A stretch of DNA of 64,000 nt from Arthrobacter rhizophilus (GTDB lineage: Bacteria; Actinomycetota; Actinomycetes; Actinomycetales; Micrococcaceae), in contig NZ_JAPFFT010000001.1 in NCBI RefSeq assembly GCF_026241105.1, positions 62,001 through 126,000 on the forward strand, given 5' to 3'. The translations under genes were made by a program, and so were the position numbers. Positions 1 to 8,790 of the stretch are shown in pieces. The notes under the pieces were generated by a model. It ran no database searches and was not told the DNA's origin. It worked only from the letters and a program-made list of their open reading frames with translations. Position 1 is the first letter of the stretch; each line of letters begins with the position of its first letter.

Positions 1-215
1 GGAGCCGCCGAGCGGAGCGCCGGCGAGGCTTCCATGAACGCGTCGATCTGTGCTTGCATTTCCTCGGGTGTTTGGTCGGCCCGGATCCAGGCCGAGTGCC
101 GCACGTTGGCCAAGTAGTCGGCAGCCGAGGTGATATAGATCCAGGGGCTTTCGTCGGTGCTGTGTCCGCGTTCCGGATCGGAGCGTCGTGGTGCGAGTTC
201 CTTCGTGTGTTCCAT
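1..215 (-). CDS. ArdA-like antirestriction protein, N-terminal part (cut by window edge)
   Basis: Only the first 71 residues are in the window; the gene runs off the left edge. The start ATG overlaps the stop of the upstream gene (TAATG at 217-213), so the two are translationally coupled. After a charged leader, residues about 24-60 read PWIYITSAADY, then a HSAWIRAD stretch and an acidic helix, which resembles the opening of ArdA proteins (an I/VY-xxS-xxDY strand followed by xxGxWID). ArdA proteins are DNA mimics that block type I restriction enzymes when a conjugative element enters a cell. The location at the end of a transfer-type operon fits that role. The family call rests on this short N-terminal pattern alone. 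Confidence 0.55.
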   Translation of the reverse strand, partial: MEHTKELAPRRSDPERGHSTDESPWIYITSAADYLANVRHSAWIRADQTPEEMQAQIDAFMEASPALRSAA

Positions 216-1225
216 TACTTTCCTCCTTCCTTGTTAGTTGTTGGGGTGTTCCCTCCTGCGGCGACCAGTGCTGCGAGGTCGGTCATTTCGACGACCCGGA
301 ACAGTTCGTTGCTTAGACCCGGCTCCTTGGTGACCGCAGCCTCGATCTTCCGGCGGCGCGCCTCGTCGGGAACGACCCAGACAGTCAGTGGGAAGACCCC
401 GTGCCGCTCTTGTTCGATGCCGCGGTCGTGGTAGAGCTGCACGGCAAGGCATTTGCGGGTGATCACCGGGAGGTGTTCGGTGTCGCGGTCGACTTCGATC
501 ATCCAGTGGTCCTCGTACTCCGGGGTCTGCGTGACGGCGTAGAGGTCGGGTTTGATGTGGGCCGGTTGGCCGTGGCGGTTCAGATACGGTCGCCAGCAGT
601 CGGGTTCCATCTCGGTCTTCGTGATGGTGAAGTCTCCGGCGCGGTCGGCTTCGATAAGCTCGAGCCGGGCGTCGGTGACTGCGAGCAGATGCTCAAGGTG
701 ACGGGCTGATGGCACCTTGTTGTTTCGGCGCCGGCCCACGATGCCTTTGAGGTCGCCGATGGCCTTCTCCCCGGTGTCAGTCACGGCCCAGACGAACGCT
801 GTGGAGCCACCGCTGAAACCGCCCACACGGCGTTCCAAGCGTGTGACGAGCTGGTGGCCATGCAACCGTTGCAGGACGCGGACGGTGGCGCGTGTGGCAG
901 CGAGCGGGCTTTTGTGGTCGTGGAAGAACAGCCGCTGGAGTTGAGTGGTGGTGAGGTAGCGATGTGCTGCCAGGCCAAGCAGGATCCCGCGGTCGCGGGC
1001 GCTAAGCTGGGCCAGGATTTCCCGGCGCTGGTATTTGCTCGTGCGGGTCACCGCCGCCTGTGTCCTCCCAACGGGAGGATCAGTCCCCATCCTTAAAGTC
1101 GCTTCGGGGGCGCCGTTAGGACGTTCGTCGGCATTCTTCGTGGCAGCGGTCGGACGGGCGACCGGATGCCCTCCGTCACTGTTGGTGCCAGTTGCTTCGT
1201 CGAGTGTTTGGTTTGTGTCGTTCAT
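215..1225 (-). CDS. Replic_Relax (replication-relaxation) family protein
   Basis: 336 residues. Residues 1-65 are a low-complexity hydrophilic leader. Residues about 72-165 form a winged-helix segment (LSARDRGILLGLAAHRYLTT, then TQLQRLFF) typical of the Replic_Relax family found on actinobacterial and firmicute plasmids and integrative elements. The C-terminal half carries a conserved-looking MIEVDRDTEH strand and a WVVPDEARR segment, reminiscent of nuclease-like folds in this family. The family is taken to act in plasmid replication or DNA processing during transfer, but a precise reaction is not established. The start overlaps the stop of the coupling protein by 4 bases, so the two are one operon. 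Confidence 0.75.
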   Translation of the reverse strand: MNDTNQTLDEATGTNSDGGHPVARPTAATKNADERPNGAPEATLRMGTDPPVGRTQAAVTRTSKYQRREILAQLSARDRGILLGLAAHRYLTTTQLQRLFFHDHKSPLAATRATVRVLQRLHGHQLVTRLERRVGGFSGGSTAFVWAVTDTGEKAIGDLKGIVGRRRNNKVPSARHLEHLLAVTDARLELIEADRAGDFTITKTEMEPDCWRPYLNRHGQPAHIKPDLYAVTQTPEYEDHWMIEVDRDTEHLPVITRKCLAVQLYHDRGIEQERHGVFPLTVWVVPDEARRRKIEAAVTKEPGLSNELFRVVEMTDLAALVAAGGNTPTTNKEGGK

Positions 1226-3366
1226 GGTTCATTCCTCCTTTTCCTGCCGACGGCCGGAACCGCTGGCGTTTGTGTTGATGGGTTCGCCGGTGGTGGCGCT
1301 GCCGGTGGCGGCTTGACCTCCTCCGCCGGGCCGTATCGCTTCCGGCTGCTTTTGCGGAGTGTTTCGGGGTCGCTGATCTTGATCGGCGGTGGCAGGGTCT
1401 TCCCTGACGCCCATCCGGAGGGCTGGCCGCCGGCGACCAGGTTGCAGTAGATCTCGTACTTGCCAAGGGACTGGAAGTCGATCGGCTCCAGCCCCGGCGC
1501 CATGGAGGCCATAGCCTTGGCGTCGTCGATCTCGAGGGCGAAGGCGATCTTGCTGCGGGCGTTATTGTCGATGGCGGCGGCCATCGGGGCGGGCAACTGC
1601 TTACGGAACTGGTGGGCCAGCTGCCACCCAACACCAAGCGAGCGGGACTGGGCCAAAGCATCAGCCAGATCGATCTTGAGGTAGTCCTGAACTTCATCGA
1701 CCGTTATAACCAAGGGGTGCCGAGCCGCGACTGGCACCGCTGCCCTGGCTTGGATGCACTGCCACAACTCCGCGGCCAGCAGGGATCCGAGCAGCGACGC
1801 GGACTCAACTCCAACGACACCCTTATTGAGCGGGACGAGCAGAATGCGCGACTTGGTGAACAGGTCGTTGACGCTGAATGCCGGGTCTGGCTGGTTGAGT
1901 ACCCGCCTCAGTTGAGGGCGAAGCAGGAAGACGCGGAGCTTGTTTAGAAGTGGTGCCGTCGTGGATGCCTGGGCTTCGGGCTTGAGTCCGTCGTACCAGG
2001 CCCAGAAGCCCGCCAAGACCGGATCCCCGGCCTGCGCCGCTGATAGTGGCCGTCGGTAGGCGGCGTCGCTGAGCAGCTGCGGGATATCCGCCAGAGTGCG
2101 GCCGCCGGCCCGGACGAGGGTGATTAGCGAGGCGTGAAGGATGTCTTGGCTGCGTGGCCCGATGCCATCGAAGATGTCCTTGATTGCCGCCAGGATGCCA
2201 TCGACGACGACTTCGGCATTGCGACCGGTACTGGCGAGCGGATTGAATCCCACGGGATGTTCGTCGCTGGCGTCGAGGACGACGACGTCGCCTTGGCGGC
2301 TCTCCGGGACACGGGCCAGCACATCATCGATGAGATCCCGCTTGGGGTCGATGACGCAGATGGACCGGCCAGCGAACATGTCTGCCACGATGGTGTTCAG
2401 CAGAGCCGTGGACTTGCCGCTGCCGGTAGGGCCAACAAAGACGGCATGCCGCAGCGAATCTTTGGGGCTGATACCCAAGTGCCGGGGCTTGCCGGGCGCG
2501 TTCGAGAAAGCGAAGACCCGTTCGGTGCTGTCGACGTCGGGGGAGGCCTGCAGCAACTTGGGATGCATCTGTGGCAGGCCCGGCAGACCTGATACTCCCA
2601 GCGGCGGAGCCAGTAAGGCGGCCAGTTCGTCAATGCTCAGGCGCAGCGACCACCGAAGTTTGGGAAGCCGGGCCTCATTGAGCTTCACGGCGGATTCCAC
2701 GGCTAGGCTGGCGCGGATGCCGGGGCCCTCCATGGTGCCGACGGCCTCAAGAACACCGAGGGCTAAGGCCTGCCGTTTTGCCGAGGACTCCGCCGCGACC
2801 CCTATCCGCACGATCGCCCTGACACTGTGCTGGGCGGCCTTGCTGGCCACGCTTGATCGAACGCTCGTCGGGGCTGGTGTCGTCCCGGCGCTCACCGCTT
2901 GCCACCACGATGTTGTCGGGTTCGTCGTGTTGGCGGCAAACCGTGGGCTCCGGCCTTCCCCGAGGACCAGCTGCAGAACGAGCAGGTCATCCGCGAACCT
3001 GGCAGCGGATAGGGCTGTCAGCAGTGAGCGGCTGATGGCCTCAGGATCATCGACGTTGGTCGCCAGAGATGGTGGCTCCAGTCGCAGGAGTGCAGCTTTT
3101 GTTACCGCTTGGCGGCTGTCTGGGGTAGTTAGCGTGATGCCCGGCAGTAGCTGCCTCAGGAGATGCCCGAAGCGCCGGGAGGGCTCCTTGTTGGTCGCTA
3201 CGAAGTACTGAACCATCCCGTGGTGGCCGCGGATTTCCCAGATCAGGCTGCCTGGGAGGCGGTTAGAGGCGATGTGGCGAACGAGTGCTCGCACCGATCC
3301 GGCCGTCAGCGGGCGGGGCCAATGGACTTCTCGCCAGACCAGGCTGCTGTCTTCATGGTCACTCAT
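1222..3366 (-). CDS. TraG/VirD4-like conjugative coupling ATPase
   Basis: 714 residues. An N-terminal domain of about 300 residues of no recognised family precedes an FtsK/HerA-type P-loop domain: Walker A GPTGSGKST at 312-320, followed by ICVIDPKRDL as in VirD4/TraG proteins, and a Walker B strand VITVDEVQDY near residue 560 followed by AQSRSLGVGW. The last 50 residues are proline and basic rich. No N-terminal membrane segments are evident, so it belongs with soluble coupling proteins (TcpA/TraM-like use) rather than classic VirD4. It should pump relaxase-bound DNA into the type IV channel. It overlaps the small gene upstream and the Replic_Relax gene downstream. Confidence 0.85.
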   Translation of the reverse strand: MSDHEDSSLVWREVHWPRPLTAGSVRALVRHIASNRLPGSLIWEIRGHHGMVQYFVATNKEPSRRFGHLLRQLLPGITLTTPDSRQAVTKAALLRLEPPSLATNVDDPEAISRSLLTALSAARFADDLLVLQLVLGEGRSPRFAANTTNPTTSWWQAVSAGTTPAPTSVRSSVASKAAQHSVRAIVRIGVAAESSAKRQALALGVLEAVGTMEGPGIRASLAVESAVKLNEARLPKLRWSLRLSIDELAALLAPPLGVSGLPGLPQMHPKLLQASPDVDSTERVFAFSNAPGKPRHLGISPKDSLRHAVFVGPTGSGKSTALLNTIVADMFAGRSICVIDPKRDLIDDVLARVPESRQGDVVVLDASDEHPVGFNPLASTGRNAEVVVDGILAAIKDIFDGIGPRSQDILHASLITLVRAGGRTLADIPQLLSDAAYRRPLSAAQAGDPVLAGFWAWYDGLKPEAQASTTAPLLNKLRVFLLRPQLRRVLNQPDPAFSVNDLFTKSRILLVPLNKGVVGVESASLLGSLLAAELWQCIQARAAVPVAARHPLVITVDEVQDYLKIDLADALAQSRSLGVGWQLAHQFRKQLPAPMAAAIDNNARSKIAFALEIDDAKAMASMAPGLEPIDFQSLGKYEIYCNLVAGGQPSGWASGKTLPPPIKISDPETLRKSSRKRYGPAEEVKPPPAAPPPANPSTQTPAVPAVGRKRRNEP

Positions 3367-3547
3367 GGCTTGCCTCCACCAGTGTGTCTCGATCAGCCTG
3401 GGCCTCCTGCTCTTGTGCTGCCTGCCGCATGGCCATGTCCAGGAGTGTCTTGGTCAAACGGTCAACGTTCGGCGGATCCTGAAGGATACTTCGCACCCGA
3501 AGACGCTTTTCCGTTTGTTTCCCTCGTCGTTTTGCTTGCTTTCCCAT
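3359..3547 (-). CDS. Small basic protein ahead of coupling ATPase
   Basis: 62 residues, strongly basic N-terminus (MGKQAKRRGKQ) and an acidic, helical C-terminus. A very good ribosome binding site (AAAGGAGG) lies about 10 bases before the ATG, and the stop overlaps the start of the coupling ATPase, so this is probably the first gene of the operon 3547-1. No family recognised; a small DNA-binding or accessory transfer protein is a guess from charge and position only. Confidence 0.6.
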   Translation of the reverse strand: MGKQAKRRGKQTEKRLRVRSILQDPPNVDRLTKTLLDMAMRQAAQEQEAQADRDTLVEASHE

Positions 3548-3775
3548 ATCCGTGATCCTCCTTTCATGCTGAAGAATTCAATTCCGCTGAGCGGTCAGTT
3601 GGTTATATTCCTTCAAATTGTCGGCGTCAATACAGTTTGTTTATTTCACAACACCGACTTGACGGCTTGGCAATATGCTTTTATAGAGATAAGTTAGCGA
3701 TTTAAGGCTGGAATAATTCATCCCGATATTTGGGGGCTATCGGCGTCCCATTGGCGCCATATCTAGCGCTTATGC

Positions 3776-3976
3776 TCACCACCGACGGCGCCACAGTCGC
3801 CACCAAATGATCAGCCCGGCAACGATTACGGTGACGCTCAGGGCGATGACAATGCCGACCCAGACCTGCGAGATCAGTCCGATTGCCCAGTTGATCGCCA
3901 CCGCGGCGCCGAGCAGGAGCAGGCTGGCGTCGAAGAGCCATCGCAGTGGTCTGCGGGGTTGTGGTCTATCTGCCAC
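3776..3976 (-). CDS. Small two-helix membrane protein
   Basis: 66 residues from a GTG start at 3976 that overlaps the last codons of the MT-A70 methyltransferase gene. After a basic, proline-rich leader there are two hydrophobic segments (ASLLLLGAAVAINWAIGLI, then VGIVIALSVTVIVAGLIIWW) and a basic tail WRLWRRRW, so it is a hairpin membrane protein with both ends probably inside. The overlap argues that it is translated as the last gene of the methyltransferase operon. Function unknown. Confidence 0.55.
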   Translation of the reverse strand: MADRPQPRRPLRWLFDASLLLLGAAVAINWAIGLISQVWVGIVIALSVTVIVAGLIIWWRLWRRRW

Positions 3977-4577
3977 GGTGCACCCCCGAAATGCTGGCGG
4001 TTTCGGAGTCCGTAACATCCTGCTGGTCGAAATCAGATGGCACCGGGAACCCCGGGATGCTGATCTGGCTGTCGATCTCGTTGCCCCACGCATCCCAGCC
4101 AGGCTGATGCCTCCGGGCGAACATCTCGAGGCGGGGGCCGTCGCAGAGGCGCTCAATTGGGGCATAAAACTCCTCGGGCTTATGCGAATGATCCTGCACC
4201 GGGGCGAACATCCACGTTGGCTGGCTCCGGAAGTTGGGCTTCACCCGGCCTCGGGTGCCGATGAGAAGGTGCTCGGAAGCGTGGCGGAGGTAATTTCCGA
4301 GCCCGAATTTTGGTTTGATCCAGGTGAACGGCACCCTCGGGGTGAATCCCCAGGCCTCGAGGACGTCGTATCCCGCCCTCAGCGTGCCGTTGGTGACCCA
4401 TAGGAAGCACCAGCTGTTCTCGGTCGCCAGGTCGGCCACTGGCATGGCCTTGATCACCTCAAGATTTAAAAGTGGATAGTGGCGCTCGGCGCCGAGTGCG
4501 CCTTTCTGGTCAATATCCCAGGGCGGATCAGCCAGGATGCAAGCGTATTTCTTGACGGGATTCTGATTCTCGTTCAT
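3966..4577 (-). CDS. MT-A70 family DNA adenine N6-methyltransferase
   Basis: 203 residues from the ATG at 4577, which overlaps the TGA of the cytosine methyltransferase gene (ATGA). The catalytic signature ADPPWDID lies at residues about 15-22, with CFLWVTNGTL and TWIKPKFGLG downstream and a C-terminal ERLCDGPRLEMFARR segment, all typical of MT-A70 enzymes that use S-adenosylmethionine to make N6-methyladenine. Phages and conjugative elements carry such enzymes to protect their DNA on entry. No partner nuclease is encoded beside it, so it is probably a protective orphan methyltransferase rather than part of a restriction pair. Confidence 0.85.
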   Translation of the reverse strand: MNENQNPVKKYACILADPPWDIDQKGALGAERHYPLLNLEVIKAMPVADLATENSWCFLWVTNGTLRAGYDVLEAWGFTPRVPFTWIKPKFGLGNYLRHASEHLLIGTRGRVKPNFRSQPTWMFAPVQDHSHKPEEFYAPIERLCDGPRLEMFARRHQPGWDAWGNEIDSQISIPGFPVPSDFDQQDVTDSETASISGVHRGR

Positions 4578-5653
4578 GAGAGAGTCCTTTCGGGAGTGGT
4601 CATTTCGGATTCGGATTCGGGGGGCGCTGCACACTGGAGCCGCGGCGCCTCTGACGGTGCCTGGCTGTTGGGGGTGCCGCGGGCTCGGAGAGCCTTGATA
4701 AGGGCCCGTGCGGTCGCTTCGACGGGTGCGATCGCCACGGCATTGCCGAGTTGCTTCATGGCCTGGGTCGTGGACACTGGAAACGTGAAGTCTGGCGGGA
4801 AGCCCTGCATGGCCGCTGCTTCGGCCACGGTCAGCCGGTGTTCGGTGCCATCGACGAGGTAGCCGTCCCAGTTCCGACGATGTCCCAGGCGGTGGCCGCG
4901 TCCGCCGACCAGAACTGTGCGGCCAATGTCGCGCTGGCACTTGCCGCGAAGTATGTCGCTCATGGTCATGGTGAGCGGTTGGGTCTCGGGAAACGCAAAG
5001 GGTGTGTTTGGATCGCGGAAACCGACCAAGAACAGGCGTGGCCGGAGCTGGGGCAACCCGAAGTCACAGGCCCGGACGATCTTGTAGTGCAGCGAGTAGC
5101 CAAGGGTCTCCGTGATGTGTCGGCGCATGGTCTGGAAGGTCGCCCCGCCTTCATGGCTCAGCAGTCCTTGGACGTTTTCGAGAAAGAACGAGGCCGGTTG
5201 TTTGGTTTCGATGATCCGGGCGACGTCGAAGAACAAGGTGCCGCGAGTGTCTTCGAAGCCTCTGCGCTGTCCGACGATGCTGAACGGCTGGCACGGAAAT
5301 CCGGCGCAGAGAATGTCGAAGTCTGGCATGCTCTCTGCGTCGAGGCTTCTGACGTCTCCGGCAAACCGGTTCCGGGTGAACAGCTCGGAGTTGGTGGGCG
5401 CGAAGTTGGCCTCATAGGTTCGCCGGGCGTAGGGGTCGTTGTCGGCGGCAAAGACACAGACTGCGCCGGCGCGGCGGAAGGCCAGATGAAAGCCGCCGAT
5501 ACCGGCGAACAGATCTACAAAGCGCAGTGGTGGGCGCTCGTTCCCGAGGCGCTCGGGGTGGCAGAAGCGCGGTGCACTGGTTCTCCTGATAGTGTCTGGC
5601 CGATGTTCCGCCGTGCGGCACGTGATGGCGGTGGTCATGGATTTGGTTGTCAT
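4574..5653 (-). CDS. DNA (cytosine-5) methyltransferase, orphan type
   Basis: 359 residues from the ATG at 5653, chosen because AAAGGAGG lies 8 bases before it; an in-frame ATG at 5695 lacks such a site. Motifs appear in order: FVDLFAGIGGF (SAM binding, residues 45-55), catalytic GFPCQPFS at 118-125, FFLENVQGLL about 157-166, an RPRLFLVGFR segment, and the C-terminal RLTVAEAAAMQGFP and QLGNAVAI. The enzyme methylates cytosine C5 in duplex DNA. There is no nuclease next to it; the neighbour is an adenine methyltransferase overlapping by 4 bases. Together they look like an immigration-protection pair of the conjugative element. Confidence 0.88.
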   Translation of the reverse strand: MTTKSMTTAITCRTAEHRPDTIRRTSAPRFCHPERLGNERPPLRFVDLFAGIGGFHLAFRRAGAVCVFAADNDPYARRTYEANFAPTNSELFTRNRFAGDVRSLDAESMPDFDILCAGFPCQPFSIVGQRRGFEDTRGTLFFDVARIIETKQPASFFLENVQGLLSHEGGATFQTMRRHITETLGYSLHYKIVRACDFGLPQLRPRLFLVGFRDPNTPFAFPETQPLTMTMSDILRGKCQRDIGRTVLVGGRGHRLGHRRNWDGYLVDGTEHRLTVAEAAAMQGFPPDFTFPVSTTQAMKQLGNAVAIAPVEATARALIKALRARGTPNSQAPSEAPRLQCAAPPESESEMTTPERTLS

Positions 5654-5923
5654 GGTCGGGACCTCCTTTCTGAGCCTGTTTTTGGGCGTGGTCATCTACG
5701 GCAGTGGCGTCGATGATGTGGTTGCCAGGAGTCTGGCGTGGCTCTGGCTGTAGTTAAGACCAGAGGCTTGGCTTGGTAAATCGTCCGATCGCTCGGGCCG
5801 CCGTGCGACGCGTCGGGCGAACGGACGGGCGCAGGCCTCGGTGCAGATGGACGCTTGTGGCGCGGCTATTGTGCTGTTCGCGGTGGTGTGGAATTGACAA
5901 CGCCCTGACGGCCAGGTGCCGTC

Positions 5924-6625
5924 TTATGCGGCCAGTGCTCGGCCAGATCGGTGAATAGTCAGGCTGTCGAACATGGCGCACGCCAAGCTGCCCTGTGGTG
6001 AATCCCTCGTGACGGTCACGGTCTGGGTTGCTGGACCCAGCAGGTCCAGGGGTGGCGGGTTGCGCAGCCCCACGGCGTAGACCTTGCCGGGGTAACTGGC
6101 CAGTCTGGAGAACAGGTCCGAGGCGTTGTCGTCGAACAGTTCCCAATCCGTCAGGATGCACAATGCGAGGGGGTGATCGGGATAGTGTGCCGCCAGTGCC
6201 TCTGCCTGGGTAAGGCTGCCTTCCAGCAAGCTGGCACCGGTGGCGTCGTGGGGGACCGTCAGGCCGTTTGCCAGCCGGCGCATGCCAGTGCGTGTCAGCG
6301 GCGTCGGGTCCACACAGCCGGTCGTGGGAGTGTCGAAGTGGATGATGGCCGCTTGGCATTTCCCGCAGAAGCAGTGCCGGGCCACCGCTTCCAAGGCCCG
6401 GTGTACCTCTCCATAACGGTTGCTGAGCGGATCGCTTCCGGCCGGGCCATACAGACTGCCCGAGTCGTCGCAGATGAACATGGTGAGAGTCGGTGTTTTC
6501 GGACAACGACCGGGATTGCCCAGCCGAATCCGGCGGCCACCTTTTCGGGGGCTACGGGTTGCTGCCGCGTCGCCGAGAATCGACGGCTTGCGCAGGCTGC
6601 TGGGCAGTACGCCTGTTGTACTCAC
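5924..6625 (-). CDS. VWA-fold protein with intact metal site
   Basis: 233 residues. After a basic leader, residues 47-58 form a hydrophobic strand ending in DDSGS (residues 53-57), the DxSxS metal-ion site of von Willebrand A domains. Later come a conserved Thr/Asp strand (LALCILTDWELFDDNAS) and a final Rossmann-like strand (KVYAVGLRNP). There is also a CFCGKC pair near residue 87, which is unusual for VWA domains and could bind metal. No signal peptide, so probably cytoplasmic. Its start overlaps the stop of the membrane protein gene upstream by 4 bases. Role unknown; probably binds a protein partner of the same operon. Confidence 0.65.
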   Translation of the reverse strand: MSTTGVLPSSLRKPSILGDAAATRSPRKGGRRIRLGNPGRCPKTPTLTMFICDDSGSLYGPAGSDPLSNRYGEVHRALEAVARHCFCGKCQAAIIHFDTPTTGCVDPTPLTRTGMRRLANGLTVPHDATGASLLEGSLTQAEALAAHYPDHPLALCILTDWELFDDNASDLFSRLASYPGKVYAVGLRNPPPLDLLGPATQTVTVTRDSPQGSLACAMFDSLTIHRSGRALAA

Positions 6626-7821
6626 TTGGTTTCCTCTTTCGCTTGCTTGGTCAGGCGCCGGTGTCGGGAGACGGGTCCGACTGGCTTCTGCGCACCGTCG
6701 CCCACAGCGCTTGCCGGGGCTGGTTTCATACTGCTGCTCGGGCCATGGCCGACAACGCCCGGGTTGGCGGTCAGCGACTGGAACTTCATGGCCTGGACGT
6801 GGTGGGCAGCGGCCTGGCCGCGCAGGGCATGTTCCTGTCCAATGGAGGCGGCCTTTTCCAGCGCTTCAGCCCGACGCCGTAGAGGGAGAGCTTGGCTGAT
6901 CCTGCGGTAGGCCCTGACGGACTGCTGGTGGTTGCGCCGGGCCACGGCGATCAGGTCGGCCACTTCATCGGCATGGGCATAGCTGTTCATGAACGACGCC
7001 AGTGCCGTGGCCGCCGCAAGGGATCCGAACACCAGCCCGGCGAGGCCACCCTCGATGCTTGCCCGCAGGGCAAAGATGCCCACGGCGATGAGGAGGACAA
7101 TCGTGCCGGACAGGTAGGCGACGATCTTGAGCAGCGAATCACCGGGGGAGGAGTCGTCGAAGAAGCGACGGTAGCGCCGTTCGTCGTCGGTGAGATCGTC
7201 CGGGTCCCGCCTGCGCTGCCGGGCCAGGCGGAGTTCCTTCAGGTCATGGCCAGCGAGCCCGGCCGTCACCGCTGCCAGACCGGTGGCCAGCGCTTGCGCG
7301 ACGGCGATCCAGATTTCCTCGCCCAGAAGAATGGATGCGCCGGCGACACCGACCGTGTCGCCCATCCCCAGCACGGTCCAGCCGACCCAGTAGCGGAAAT
7401 TGGCGTGCGGTCCGCGATGCACCCACGCCAGCAGCGTCGTAAGGCTGTGCTCGTACGATGTCTTGGTGGCGCGCACCAGGCTGGCGGCCTCAGTGAGCAG
7501 AAATTCCTCGGCCTCCACGGCGGTGATCAGCCCGTTGGCCGTGGCAGCCTCGTCCCGGCTCGCGACCTCGCCTTCAGCCGGCCACAGGTACTCTTGCTCC
7601 GCGGCGAGCTCGTCGAAACCGTGTTCCATCCAGGTGCCCGAACCGATGGCGTCAGGGGTGGCGACGGCGGCGGCCTCGTCGACGCGCTGAAGGCTGACAA
7701 CGCCGGCGTTGCTGCCGGTGAACTGGCCAGCAAACGGCGACCGCCCGGTCGAGGAACTCCTGATGAGGGGATATAGGTTGCGCATCTGTTCAGCCGCCGA
7801 CCGGGGTGTAGTCGGTGACAC
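6622..7821 (-). CDS. Multi-span membrane protein between two VWA genes
   Basis: 399 residues. An N-terminal soluble region of about 135 residues is followed by hydrophobic spans near 140-165 and 165-190 (WTVLGMGDTVGVAGASI, AVAQALATGLAAVTAGLAGH), a charged loop, then spans near 235-255 and 262-285 (IVAYLSGTIVLLIAVGIFAL, LAGLVFGSLAAATALASFM). The C-terminal 110 residues are soluble and basic. No family recognised. It overlaps the VWA gene downstream by 4 bases and the lipoprotein-like VWA gene upstream by about 30 bases. The context suggests a small membrane-associated complex carried by the element. Confidence 0.6.
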   Translation of the reverse strand: MSPTTPRSAAEQMRNLYPLIRSSSTGRSPFAGQFTGSNAGVVSLQRVDEAAAVATPDAIGSGTWMEHGFDELAAEQEYLWPAEGEVASRDEAATANGLITAVEAEEFLLTEAASLVRATKTSYEHSLTTLLAWVHRGPHANFRYWVGWTVLGMGDTVGVAGASILLGEEIWIAVAQALATGLAAVTAGLAGHDLKELRLARQRRRDPDDLTDDERRYRRFFDDSSPGDSLLKIVAYLSGTIVLLIAVGIFALRASIEGGLAGLVFGSLAAATALASFMNSYAHADEVADLIAVARRNHQQSVRAYRRISQALPLRRRAEALEKAASIGQEHALRGQAAAHHVQAMKFQSLTANPGVVGHGPSSSMKPAPASAVGDGAQKPVGPVSRHRRLTKQAKEETK

Positions 7822-8581
7822 TGGTGCAGACCGCTGCCCCGGTGCGTTGGCAGAGGGCGTCGTAGAAGACTTTCATGCCGGTAATGACGTCTGTCGGGGC
7901 GCTGTCCTGGCCGGCTGTCTTCCCAATACCGGCGACCGTGATTGTGGCCCCGGGCAGCTGTGGGACATCCGCTTGTGCCGCAAGTGCTTTGGCATCCGGC
8001 TCGGACAGTGCGCGATCGCCCAGGACGAAGCCGGCATTCTGGAACCCATCCGTCAGCAGCAACAGGTCGAGTTGTCGATTGCCGCCGAGTTGCCCTAGGT
8101 ACTCGTGGGCTAGGCGGTACTGGGCGACGATATCGGTTCCGCCAGGGCTCAGGCTGGCCGCTTTGTGGGCGTAGCCGTCATCGACGGTCTTCATGACGTC
8201 CTCCACGGCCTGGGCAACGTGCCGCAAGCGGGCCTGCTCTGTGCTCCCGGACATTTGCAAATCCTCGTCGTAGAGCGTGACCGTGGAGGCAGCGGTGGCG
8301 GAAAAGGCGCCGATGTGCAGATGGCCACCGCACACCGCCGTGCGGCGAACCAGAGCTTTGAGCGCCCCGGCGTAGGCTTCGGGCACCTCTGTCGCTCGGA
8401 CGCTGCCGCTGGTATCGATTTCGCCGTAGCCCGCAATCTGAGTCGCCGGGCACGAGGACAGGATTTTCTTGTTGGTGGCCAGGTCACCCTGCGGAGCGGT
8501 GCTGCAGGCGTTGAGACTGACCAGGGCGAGCGATACCCCGAGGACCGCCGCCGACCGGCTCACGAGCCGCGCCGTAACCAT
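7790..8581 (-). CDS. Predicted VWA-type lipoprotein
   Basis: 263 residues from the ATG at 8581; an in-frame ATG at 8659 would add 26 residues but has no ribosome binding site. The signal segment ends in a lipobox SLNAC, so it should be lipid-anchored outside the membrane. The mature part has IDTSGS, which supplies the DxSxS metal site of a VWA domain, a strand LDLLLLTDGFQNAG with the usual TDG, and a final ATITVAGIGKT strand. It is the first gene of a VWA, membrane protein, VWA operon (8581-5924) with overlapping ends. Extracellular and cytoplasmic VWA proteins tied to one membrane protein is an unusual arrangement; function unknown. Confidence 0.65.
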   Translation of the reverse strand: MVTARLVSRSAAVLGVSLALVSLNACSTAPQGDLATNKKILSSCPATQIAGYGEIDTSGSVRATEVPEAYAGALKALVRRTAVCGGHLHIGAFSATAASTVTLYDEDLQMSGSTEQARLRHVAQAVEDVMKTVDDGYAHKAASLSPGGTDIVAQYRLAHEYLGQLGGNRQLDLLLLTDGFQNAGFVLGDRALSEPDAKALAAQADVPQLPGATITVAGIGKTAGQDSAPTDVITGMKVFYDALCQRTGAAVCTSVTDYTPVGG

Positions 8582-8790
8582 GTTGGTCACACCTGCCACA
8601 TCTGATGGCGCAGACCGCCTTTGACGGTTGACCCCGGCCTGGCTTTGCTTTGTACCCATATATGTCGCGTCCCTTCGATTCCGTCTTTCCGACTGTCTGC
8701 TCCGCTCGTTTGCGGCTACATCAAGCCTTTCAAGGGGCCTGTCGCGCGGTCCGGTTGGACTGTCGGCACGAAGTCGGTCAATATCTGGGT

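Noticed and set aside
2141..3211. Long open frame on the plus strand opposite the coupling ATPase
   Set aside because: It is the antisense of a clearly coding P-loop gene; composition is Ser/Arg-rich as expected for a shadow of high-GC coding DNA, and no domain is visible.
4751..5716. Open frame of about 320 codons opposite the cytosine methyltransferase
   Set aside because: Antisense of a gene with all methyltransferase motifs; no start signal or recognisable protein.
6892..7776. Open frame of about 290 codons opposite the membrane protein gene
   Set aside because: His/Gly/Pro/Arg-rich antisense composition, no ribosome binding site, and the minus-strand gene has clear membrane spans and operon overlaps.
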